Position numbers and translations under genes: made by a program. From positions 3,985,115-4,049,114 of the forward strand of contig OY986972.1 in assembly GCA_963920575.1 (NCBI GenBank): a DNA stretch of 64,000 nt, given 5' to 3'. Origin of the DNA: Narthecium ossifragum (taxonomy: Eukaryota > Streptophyta > Magnoliopsida > Dioscoreales > Nartheciaceae). Positions 36,122-47,000 of the stretch are shown piece after piece (the first letter of the stretch is position 1; every line of letters begins with the position of its first letter). The notes under the pieces are model-generated. The model did not search any database, had not been told where the DNA came from, and saw only the letters and a list, made by a program, of their open reading frames with translations.

Positions 36122-36314
36122 TTAGAAAAAGTGGGGTTAAGGAATAGGGATAGAAAAAAAAAATAGAATGGTGATCGTAGATGAAATAAGGATAAAGTAA
36201 TGATGATGATATTTGGTGTTTGGGGATAAAAATGGGGTTAAGGGGAATCCCATATCAAAATAGGGGCTTGACAATCAAAGTAATTTAAATTTAATATCCT
36301 ATTAGTCCCTATTT

Positions 36315-36507
36315 CACACTAGGTGGGTCCCCTGTCACCTGACAGGGTAACCATCATGTCAATGGGTGATTCGGTTATAAAAACCGAATTTGATTAATGA
36401 ATTAATATGGATATTATATATGGTTGATTGTATTAGAATAAATATAGTTGTATGAATTAAATCAACTTTATAAGGGGTGGTTATGCATAACCGTTTTTAC
36501 TCCTTAT
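36315..36507. repeat. dispersed repeat with CCCCTGTCACCTGACAGGG hairpin
   Basis: CACTAGGTGGGTCCCCTGTC followed by an inverted ACCTGACAGGG, then GATTCGGTTATAAAAACCGA (itself a palindrome), recurs in related form at about 41280-41420. Both copies end near GTTATGCATAACCG, another palindrome. This is a small repeat family of unknown type. Confidence 0.6.
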
Positions 36508-36516
36508 AAGATTAAT

Positions 36517-38158
36517 GGCTAAAAAGCAGTTTGGTACCCTGTAGTTTCCATGTTTTGCAGTTTAGTACAACGTACTTTTAAAATGATAAAAACATACCCC
36601 AAGTTACAATAGTGTGCATTTTAGTACCAGCCAACTAACTCCGTTAATGGCATTTGACGGAAAATCATTTTTTATGTTAATTTTGACCGGATTAATCTAT
36701 TTTGACCGGAAAATTATTTTTTTTAATGGCACTTTCATCTTCTCTCCTTCCCCGTTCCTTCCTCTCCTCCTTCCCCGTTCCTTGGCGGGATCGACCAAGT
36801 TGGACTTCGCTGGATCCTCTCCGACGGTGTTCCTCTCCGGTGGATCGACCAAGTTGGACTTCGCCGGATCCTTGGCCGGATCGAAGTTTCCGGTCCCCCT
36901 CCCGACGACGAAGAAGTTGAACCCATGCAGGTGAAACGGGTGCGACTCGACGGTCAAGAGATTGGTGTCCTGCAGCACCAGCTCGACGGTGGAGTTGAAT
37001 TCCAGCTTGCTCAGCCTGGTGCCGAGCGACGTGCCGAGGTTCGCCGTCAGTGGCGCGCCAGTGAAGTTGAATGACGCCTCTGGCTTGTCTGGGAAGTCTA
37101 GCCGGAACACTCCCTTGATGTTGAAGTAGTGAGCTTGGAGCAATCCAATCTTAGGCATCACAAAGGTGATGTTGTTCAGTGATGCGGTCAGTCTGGTGCC
37201 ATTCTAGCACGTCGGGCATGGATTCATGCGAGTCCGGCAGTGTAGAAGAGGTGCCGGTCGACGGTGAGCGGCACGTTGGCCGGATACCGGGGAGTGTTGA
37301 GACTCTTAAGCTGGTCGAGGTAGCTGTTGACGAAGGTTGTGTCATTTGGCGCAGGGAGCTTGGGGAGGACCGGCATCACGGTGGTCGGCACGCCTTTGTA
37401 ATGGAGAATGGCGGTGGCGGTCTTGTTGTTGACCGGGATCGGGACGTCGTTGAAGGCGCGGACGGCCATGAAGTACCTTCCGGCGGCTCGATTGGCTCTG
37501 ACTAGGACGTTGGTTGTCTGGCCGGGAGTGATGAGGAGGGACTCGGGAGAGAAGGAAGGAACGGGGAAGGAGAGAAGATGAACGTTGGGGTCCTTGGCGG
37601 AGGCGGCGGCGGCGTCGAGGTCGATGACCTTGAGCGTGAAGTCCAACGTCGGGTGCTCCAGGCCTCGGAGGCGGCAATGGAATACGCGGGCAAGGTGGCC
37701 GGAGCTGAGGTAGCGGAGGAGATGGAGGTGGCGGAGGTGGAGGTTGCCATCCGGGGAGAGGTTGGCGGCGGCGCGGAGGGCTGACCAGTGGGGGTCGGAG
37801 CGTCAGTGGGGGTGGGCGGAGGGACGGTGGAGGAGGTGGATGAGAAGATGGGGAGGGTTTAATTTTGACTTTTTTCCATGATGACGTCATCAAATTTATC
37901 AAAAACCTAGTCAAAATCATCAAAAAAAAGTCAAAATCGATGAATCTCTCTTCTCGCGTCAGCAAATCATGAGAAAACAAAAAAAAAGTCAAAATTGATG
38001 AAATTGACTGAGTTAACGTCGACTTCGTAACGACGTTAGAGCGGTGGCACTAAACTGCATAGTTTTGAAAATTAGATGTACTTTTACGTGATTTTAAAAG
38101 ACGAGGGTACTAAACTGCAAATTCTGCAAACTACATGGTACCAAACTGCTTTTTGACC
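36517..38158. mobile_element. Pack-MULE with captured laccase fragments, 1.64 kb
   Basis: A perfect 9-bp duplication AAGATTAAT flanks the element (36508-36516 and 38159-38167). Its ends are long inverted repeats: left GGCTAAAAAGCAGTTTGGTA, right reading inward GGTCAAAAAGCAGTTTGGTA, each continuing with TGTAGTTT and TGCAGTTTAGTAC. The same style of end, TTGATACCATGTAGTTT followed by TTTTAGTACCCTC, is seen in the element at 43-3490, so the two are sister families. There is no transposase. The GC-rich interior is a laccase gene fragment on the minus strand. Confidence 0.9.
36860..37750 (-). pseudogene. captured laccase fragment
   Basis: The minus strand encodes the second cupredoxin domain and part of the third domain of a plant laccase. 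It reads FSPESLLITPGQTTNVLVRA, then GRYFMAVRAFNDVPIPVNNK, then SYLDQLKSLNTPRYPANVPL. After a frame change it continues NFTGAPLTANLGTSLGTRLS and the copper motif region VESHPFHLHGFNFFVVGRGT, which keeps the HPxHLHG type-2/type-3 copper ligands. The N-terminal domain, the stretch of about 30 residues between the blocks and the C-terminal HCHxxxH motif are missing. Full laccases have about 570 residues and polymerise monolignols in the wall. This copy is a fragment. Confidence 0.85.
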
Positions 38159-38167
38159 AAGATTAAT

Positions 38168-40225
38168 TAGTCCCTGCGCGGCTGATAATATTATATTAAC
38201 TTAAAAATAAAAAAATGAAAATGAAGTCATTTCACAACCCATGGTTGAGTCCCTGTCCCTTAATCAAGCGGAGGTGGACCCGAGACCCAACTTGAAATCC
38301 TCCGTATATATTTGAGATTAATATGACATTGTCATGATTGTAGGGACAAATATAAAATTTGTTACGGCTATAAGGACTAATTTGAGATTAAGCCAATGAT
38401 TTGTAATTTGTTCGCTAAGTCAACGTATGGACCCAATAGTCTTTCATTAATTCACTGGTAAATTACAAGTTTGAAAGTGAAGTTGATGATAAGTCCAGTC
38501 TCCTAATTATAAGAAATAATACTTCTTCTCCGAGTAGCTATCATACACTTGCTCACACAATGAAAAAGACAAATATTAGCACAAGCACTGACATAATAAA
38601 ATGGCATTGTTAGGTTAAATACTCATATTATGCTAACTAACAAGACCTCTTCAAAGTACAACCATCAGAGTAGCCTACTGGTGGTACCATCATTTGGCCC
38701 CAAGATCATCAATTTGTTGAGAAAAAGATGTTTGACAAGATAGTGGATCGGTTTGACTCCCAATAGAAAGTTAGTGAGCGCGGCTCTTTTTTTTTTTTTT
38801 TGAGCAATTCAGTTAAGAGGTTTGTATGAGATTATAGAAGATCGGAACTAGTATGTTACAAGTTTACAATTTTATTTCAAAAAAGTACACCAATGGTGGC
38901 CATGAGATGGGTGCAAGTAGACTTGAGGTTTGATATGTAATTTCGCGCACAGACATGGCAGCGGGCTAGCAGATGTATTGTGTATAGCATTTGTCTTCTT
39001 GAGTTAGGATAACAGACTCAATTATTTAGAACCTGTTATCCAAACATGTGAGCGAAAATCTACGCAACCGACTTCTACAAACTAACGGGTCTATGACCGT
39101 GGATACGAAAAGTAGGGTGCAAGATAAATTCTTCACCATAATTCTTTTGATTAAGCTGCTAGGAAATGCAAGAAGATACATAATTGACTTCATCACAATC
39201 ATGCGGTTGTCTGTATTCCTACAATCAAATCTGCAGTCTATTTATCTAAAGACTTTGGTGCTTGTACAAATTCAAATAGCTGGCTCAGCTCTATCAGGCG
39301 AACAAGGTACCTTGCACGCATCTAATTTCATTGCAATAATTATGGAAATCAAAAGTTTGGTATTTATTCAATTATAACTTTTGTCATGTAGTTGCGATCT
39401 GTAGATAAGACTTTGCATAGGTGGAGAAACTTGGAAGTAAGTTTTATTTGGAAAGCAATCTACATGGTTTTATTGGAATAAAGAATAGATTTTTCAAGTT
39501 TTCAATAACTAAAAGGAATATTTCGAAAGTTAATGTTTTGCATAAATAAGTAACACACAGATTCCATTTCCTAATTGTTATTTTTTTTTCATTGTTCAAT
39601 TAGTTGAGCCCGAAAGCTAGATAATCAAAAGGAAAAATAAAATATTACAACAAGGTTTATAGAGACATTCATCCAAATAGAAGCTGTTAGAACATCCGTT
39701 TGGGAATTAAACTCGCGGGGGTATATACAATTAAAATCTTACATAACATTGATGCAATCTGCCAAAGGGAGACCAAAGTTACCGCAAGGTCTTGAGGCCA
39801 AGCAAACCGCTTGCCAAAGCTTATTAATTGGTATATCTCTCTAAATCTTCATGGCCTTCTATCTTTATGCGGATTCGGGTGCGGATCTTCAAGCCCAAAT
39901 CCAAGTCCAAGAAGAGCTTTCTTGAGATAAAACACCATTAAAATTAGTGCAGTGATGAGGAAATCCTATAGTGACGTGGGTGCGGATCTTACGAGATCCG
40001 ACCTGTAATTAAAGGCCTCATTGATGCATGCACGGATCGGATCCAGACGGCATCGAAGCAGCACCACCTCCTCCCAGTCTCCGGCCGCGGCGCGGCGGGA
40101 GAAAGCCCTATAACAGGTTCCACCATGCTTAGAAGAGAAGCCATGGTTGCCCAATTCCTATACGGGCTTCGCCAGTTCTCTATTCCCCCCCCCCCCCCCC
40201 TCTCTCTCTCTCTCTGTCTCATCCT
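38168..40225. other. intergenic DNA with retroposon tails
   Basis: T-runs at about 38787-38801 and 39586-39593 are followed by TGAGC words like those beside the LINE tails at 4577 and 10007, suggesting two more minus-strand retroposon ends. At about 40142 (-) a short frame begins MASLLSMVEPVIGLSP, which resembles the start of a transit peptide, but it ends after about 55 codons and has no downstream exon I can see. A C-run and a CT-run lie at 40187-40215. Confidence 0.4.
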
Positions 40226-40815
40226 TATATAAGGCTATGGTTATGAGTGAAATTTTTGTTGTCCTATATGACATCATAGATTGAGGAGGGTTTAGTGGAA
40301 GGGAGTTATTGGGTGATTATTAGGGTAGGGTTGGTGGTTACCCTGCCATGTGGCAGAGGGCATGGCATAACTAGTTATATTATATATATTATATATATAA
40401 CATAATCATCATGTTGTCATATGTGGATCCTACATGAATAGGGTTATTCTACGTGAAGCCTATGTGGAGGGGATAGTGGGGGAGGGGGGTTAGTGGGGGG
40501 TTAGTAAGGAGTTACTGGGGGAGGTGGGGAGAGAGGATGGTTACCCTGTCATGTGACATTGAGGCTTACTATATATATACTAGTGGGCCCCCTATCACCT
40601 CACGGGGTAACCACCATCTCTCCTCGCCTCCCTCATAACTCCCCGCTAACCCCTCTTTCTCCCCCCACTAACTTCCACCCTCCCCCACTATTACCCTCTT
40701 CAGTCTTCCACGTATGCTCCATGTAGGATAACCCACTCCACACAGGCTCTATGTAGGACAATAGGATGGTTAATTTATAACCATCATACAATATAAGGAT
40801 GATATATATATATAT
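40225..40815. repeat. dispersed repeat including a head-to-head inverted pair
   Basis: About 40225-40375 is one copy. About 40395-40575 and the reverse of about 40580-40805 are two more, sharing ATCCTTATATNATGATGGTT, CCTACATGGAGCATATGTGG-like and GGTTACCCTGTCATGTG-like words. Together the last two form an inverted repeat with arms of about 180-220 bp and almost no spacer. A fourth relative is at 20905-21095. The class is not known; no target duplication was found. Confidence 0.6.
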
Positions 40816-40819
40816 ATAC

Positions 40820-43575
40820 CACTCTCTTTATGGGCTCGTTTATTTCATGATATTATAGGTGGGATAGGATTAGTATCTCCACTTTGTCCTACGTCTAGTG
40901 TGTTTTTAGAGATGTGATAAATAATCACATTGGGACTTCATATCCCATGTACATGGGATAAAATAATCCATGGGATGGGATATGTAATCTCATGATATGA
41001 GATCCATTGAATTGAAAAGTATGAAAGTTTAATTTTTTTATTAAATCTTCTCCCACATCATCTTATGTCTTACCAAATACATGAGAAGAGTTTAACCCCT
41101 CACATCATCTCTCGGGAGAATATATCCCGTGATAAAATCTCCTAGAAGATTATAACCACCCATATCATGTCCCACGAAACAGGCATGGCCTATGTCCTTA
41201 AGCCCTTGGTTTAATTGGATTTAGGCTGGCTAGGTTTCTTAGTTCCAGTTAGCTTGGAAGGAATAGCTAGTATATCACTACTAGGTGGGACCCTGCCACC
41301 TGGCATGATAACCATAAGATCAATGAATGATTCGATTATAAAAATCGAATTTGATTAATGTATTAGTATGGATATCATATAAGGTTAACATTATAAGGGG
41401 GCGGTTATGCATAACCGTTTTGATGTATATTTAAAACTAATCTAGGGAATATGATAAAAATATACAAAGTTAACTTAGGAAAATATACATGTAAATAAAC
41501 TAATATAAGGGAAATGATTGTAACCGTTATTGCTCATTATAAGGTAAATATCGACTTTCCACACCAGCCCATTTAAGAATTCTTTTCGTGTTGTGGGATG
41601 GAAATGATTGACATATAAAAGGAGTAACTATCTGATTAGATTCTTGATTTAATTGATATCATTATATCCTATCTTTTGGTTACATGGACTCTAAACTATT
41701 TACGATGATCATGGAACTGGAAAATCTTCTCTCAGGGCAAAAGTACCCATATCCTATCGTTAGCATATAATTAATGTCAAGATATCGGCGCGACGGCGCC
41801 AAGAATGCAGTTGATTTAACAGGAGATTAGTAAACGTTAATTCCATTATTTGGCACAATTATCAGTTTCTTGTTTGTGGAACACTTTTTATAATTTGTTT
41901 CAATGGAAGGCCTATTTCTTGTTAATTTTTTCGATCATGAAACTAATTAAGAGGCTTCATAACTGTTGGATGGATCGTCGTTAAACTGCAACTGTTATGT
42001 AAATTGCAACTATTCCAGAACTTGGTATGCTCAGTTCTTTGTACTACTTAATTTCTTCTTTATCTTAATTATATCCTACACATATAGCTCAATGTTCAAT
42101 CTGTTATATGTTTGGTATCTCCTGTTGTTAGAAATTTCTTGTGACCTTAATAATAGCTTTGGTCTCATGTGGAGTAATGTCAAAAGCACATCAATTAGAT
42201 TTCAATTTTCAAGTTATTTATGCATTTGCTTGATATGTCATGTGTTTATTGTGCCATTTTTTTTTCTCTTTGGGTTAATATATATATTTTTTTAATTGAT
42301 GAGTTCAACCAAAAGACTAATTATAGCTACTAAGTGATGCTATCATTTTCCACTGCAAAAACATTGTGGTCATTGCATATAGATCACCCGATTAAAAGAC
42401 TTGACAAAGGGAATAATACATGATTAAGTTGTGAAGTGACTAAAAGCCCCTTGGTCATTATGACATAAGTTTTAAAAAATACATACATAACCATTATAGC
42501 TAGGGGTGTTTTAGTAATTTCCCTTATGCATCCACTTTAAACTAGTTCTAAATTTCAAGTTTGGGCATATTGGTTATTGGATATGTCATGGGTTTATTGC
42601 GCCAAATTCCCCCCTCTTTTGGGCTTAATATCATATCCCCTCATGAGAACATTTTAATTAATTTAATAATTAATTTAAATATTATAATCTTAATTCACTA
42701 TGTTATTTATTATTATAATATTATATATATTATAATTTTTACTCTTATCCTAAACTTAATCCACTAACTTACCTATTTTTTTAAATCGAATGTCAAAAGT
42801 GGGTTAAGTTTACCTCATTTTTTATCCCCACTTTTTTATTCCTAACCCGTTTAATATTATTCCTCTTAACCCCCCTCCCCCCCCCCCCCAATCAAACGGG
42901 GCTATATTGGCTAGCGTACATATTGGTTTCCTGGGCTTTTTATCTTTTTCCTTTTCTTAGTTGAGTCTTGGGCTCTGGTTTGTATGTTTGTTGCTACTAG
43001 TTACTTGAATGGCGTTCTTCACATCTCCTTCACGGAGTTTAAATTTTGGATTCTAATTTTTGTTTTTTCTCCCAAGAGATTCATATAGCAAGGAGTTGGA
43101 TTACACTTTTTTTTTTCCTAAGTTTTACGTCATTTTTTTTCACCAAAATGACAGCAATGACAGGTGCAGTCATGGGATACAAAGTTTTCCTGAGCACGTA
43201 CCGTCATACAGCAATAATGAACTCAAATGGGCCATCGGATGCTGTTGACAAGGTCACAAGGCGATAGAGCTGATCTGGGCCGGCTGATGGATCGTACCCT
43301 TGATGCATACTCTTGTTTCCTGGCAACTCAATTAGCTGGCAATGGCATATGTATATAGAACAGGATAAGATTCTGGTCTGCATCTGAAGTTGATGGTGAC
43401 CTGGACTTTCCCTGTCTACTTAGAATTCTATTCAATGCAAACTCTTCTGACCTGAAGGAATTTAATAAGGCCAGTGCATGGGACCTGGTCTAAACAAGAA
43501 TCCATGACTGGTTTGACATCAACAGTCATGTTTGAAGTGACAAATGACTCTGTGTAGCCTTCGGCTTAATATCTC
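40820..43575. other. AT-rich intergenic DNA with small repeats
   Basis: No gene is supported. A repeat copy related to 36315-36507 lies at about 41280-41420. A repeat end of the type CCCCAATCAAACGGGGCTAT, with CTTTTTTATTCCTAACCC inside, lies at about 42770-42905 and resembles one end of a Tourist-like MITE. The frame at 41966-42295 is a chance product of AT-rich sequence. Confidence 0.4.
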
Positions 43576-43583
43576 AAAGACAC

Positions 43584-43790
43584 GAATTTTTTTTTATTTT
43601 AGTACCCCTGAACTTTACTTTTGCCGATTTAATACCTTTACTTTATTTTTTTTTTTGCATCTTAATACCCATGCCATAGAAAACCCGATCTTACCCCTCA
43701 CTTACCCATGCCCACATACATGCCATGCCCAGCCACATGACGTGGATGGGCATGTATGTTATAATATGAACTTCCCGATTAAACGGGTCT
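43584..43790. repeat. left terminal inverted repeat of the MULE
   Basis: This arm starts GAATTTTTTTTTATTTTAGT and continues to about TTCCCGATTAAACGG, pairing with 51050-51256. It includes a short internal palindrome around CATACATGCCATGCCCAGCC / GGGCATGTATG. Confidence 0.85.
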
Positions 43791-44051
43791 TGTCGCGTTC
43801 ATCACCCCCACACGTGACAAGACGCAATTAGCCACGAATATGGCGGTTGCAGGCGACGAGAAGATGAAGCGACGCGTCGAATAAATACGCATAAAAAAGG
43901 GATTTGAATGCGGCTTTACAAATCTTCTGCTTACCCTTCCAATCTTCACCGGGAGATCGAGAGATCAAGAGATTGCGTTCGATTTCCATCGCGACCAAAG
44001 TTTCTCATACCCTAGACCTTTTTCCGAGTACCACCCATTCCATTTCCATCG

Positions 44052-47000
44052 ATGGAGGCAAAATTCACCAAATCAAAGGGGAAAGCAAGAAAACCTGAGG
44101 GACCAAGGCGGAGGAAAAAAGAGGCGGAGGTGGATGCCGGCGCTGGATCTTCGGACATGGACTCCGGTAAGCCCTTGTTCATCCCGACTTAATCCTTTTA
44201 ATTTTAAATTTTAAATTTTTTTCACAAGGCAGTGTGTTCTCCTCTCATCTATTGTGGAAAAAATAAATACCATTATTTTCGTCCCCGTATCCTACATAAT
44301 ATTTTGCGCTAAGAAATGTAGCATTCATATGCGTACATTTTGTTTTTTCTAAGTGTCTTTTTGGTGTTTTCTATGCGCTCTTGTTTATACGCGTACTTAT
44401 GGTTGTTTCTACACGTACTTATGGTTATCTCGAAGCGTTTTAAAGGTCTTTTATACGCGCTATTTACTAGTTTGTACGCGTACTTTGTCTCTTTTATATG
44501 CGTACTTATGGTTTTATATACGCGTTGTTAAGGTGTTTTATATGCGCTATTTACTATTTTATACGCGCTATTGTAGGTTGGCACATTTACCAGTTTTTTC
44601 GCGTACTATTTGTAGTTTTTACGCGTATTTTATGGGTTTATATGCGCTATTTAACTTCGTTGTGTAGATTGGCACATTTACTTGTTTATACGTTACTTTT
44701 GGTTGTTTCTACGCGTTGATATGGCGTTTCTACGCGTTGATATGGTGTATCCTATGCATTGGTGTTTATTTGCGCTTTTTAACTCCAACTCTTATCTCGT
44801 GTGAACCGCAGAGACAAGCAGTGGTGACGACAATTTACTGGAGGTCGGCCGCACTCCCTTCTCAAGCTGGTGCTTCACGCATAAGATACAGGAGGCCGCC
44901 GGCGAATATATGACGTCGGCCCATGCAACCAAAATTCGCGAGACACCTTTCGCCCATATGCTCGACTTGCCAAAGATAAGACCTGACAATGTCCTCTTGG
45001 ACCACATGATGAGGAATTACAATGGAGGTCTACGGTTCACTGTCCAAGGTAGCAACGTCGAGCTAAAAGCAGAAGACGTAGCTGTTATCCTCGGCCTACC
45101 TATGGGCGGTTCTCGGCCGAAGCGGAAGAAGATGCGGCAGCAACTCGGGAGTATATCATTCTACAGTAGACATACAAAGGAGCTGGACTTGCAGTCTAGT
45201 CATATCGAGGGGATCTTGGATGATCTCAAGGGCAAGAGTGAAGCGGAGGACGTTGCAGATTTCTGCCGCTTCTTTATTCTCTACATGTTCGCCGTCTTCT
45301 TGTTCCCTAGGTCCAACTACACCGCCCCTTCATACCTGGTGCCCCTTTTGGAAGATCTCTACTCACTGCAGAATATTGATTGGGCAACCGCAGTTCATGA
45401 GCACCTTAAGACGGAGGTCGCCATGGCTCACAGACGGTGGAGGGCGTCGTCAAAGACGAGGCCCATTAGTAAAAGGGCATGTACTTATGTCTGCGGGTGC
45501 ACTGCTGTTCTGCTCATATGGTATTATGAGATTACCGGTTGCAGGGCACCAATCGTCGCGGACAGTATCCCACGCATGATGAGGTGGGGTCATGTACAGC
45601 TGGTGAGGAGAAAGAACCTCACCGACACTGTTACACAAGGAACGACTACACGGGTAATGTCGAGCTAAAATATTGTTCGGATTTCTTTATGGCTGTGTAG
45701 TTTGGAATGTCTACTAACCAACTGTTGATTTTCTATAATTTCCAGCTTGTCTACCTCGATGTGGAATGTACCTTGTATCTTAGGCATTCCACGCAAGCCG
45801 AGCAATCACGAAGACATACAACGGTGGCTGGGACTTCTGCTGCACTGTCCGAGCGTGAAGACGCACCCCCTAGGCGTGTTCAATTCATGACCATGCCGCG
45901 GTCGACCGAGAATGCCCATGCCAGCCCAATAATTGAGACTAAACTGGCTGAGGTACGTCGTTATAATCGATATTACTCGTCGTTAGATTTAATTACGTGT
46001 GATACTCGGTAACTGTTAAGTTTTTATGCTTGAAAATCTCATATACTCGTGTTTGTTACTCAAAATATGCGTGTTTTAGAGCTATCATACTCGTGTTTAT
46101 TAGTATAAGTACGCGTAGTTTTGATCTATCATACTTGTGTTTAATATTACTAATACGCGTCTTCATTAGCTATAATACACGTGTTTATTAGTTGCAATAC
46201 GCGTCGTTGGGATCTATTGTACGTGTCTTTACGTTTAGTAATACGCGTGTTTGTGTCGTATTATACTCGTGTTGTTTGACAAGTATTTTTCGTGCGCACT
46301 TAACATTTTTTTCCCCCACTCTTGTCTCCAGCTGAGATCGGATGTCGATACATTGACTCAGAGGATTGTGGCCCAGGACGATGCTGTGAGGACGATGAAC
46401 ATCCAGAACAATAAATTGAGATTGAAATTGCGCGGCAACGAATGCGCGGCTCGCTGAAGCCGAACAAGAAATTGAAAGGCTCAAAGTGAAGTCGCGGACA
46501 CCTTCAATCATGAAGACACCGCGGAGTGTGTCCTTCCGAGAGGATGTTTTGGAGAAGGAGAAAGCGGCGCCCTCAATCGAAGGATCAGTTGCAAGAAGAA
46601 GGAGAACACCGCGGAGTGTGTCCTTCCGAGAGGATGTTTTGGAGAAGGAGAAAGCGGCGCCCTCAATCGAAGGATCAGTTGCAAGAAGAAGGAGAACACC
46701 TCGGAGTCAGAGTCAAGAAATAGTCATATTTAAGGGGGATGCCGGGCCGGGTGATCTCGGGCAAGATGATATCCGGCCGGACATTTAGACGACTGATACG
46801 GCCGTTGCTGAAGAATTTGTTGAAGAGCAAGCTGAAACTGCGAAGGAATGAATCAGAGTCAATAGAGCATGGGCTCGTAGTCCATATGGTCTGAGGTCGA
46901 AAAAGCGAAAGCAAAATCAGGCAGCACCAAAGAAGCGGAGCATGGTCGACACTCCTACTCGTGACCCGGACGTTGTTGTGACAGAAGAGTACACTGCTGT

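Noticed and set aside
41966..42767. Hydrophobic frames in AT-rich DNA, membrane-protein-like
   Set aside because: Phe/Ile/Tyr runs are expected from AT-rich sequence; there are no conserved motifs, splice sites or neighbours in support.
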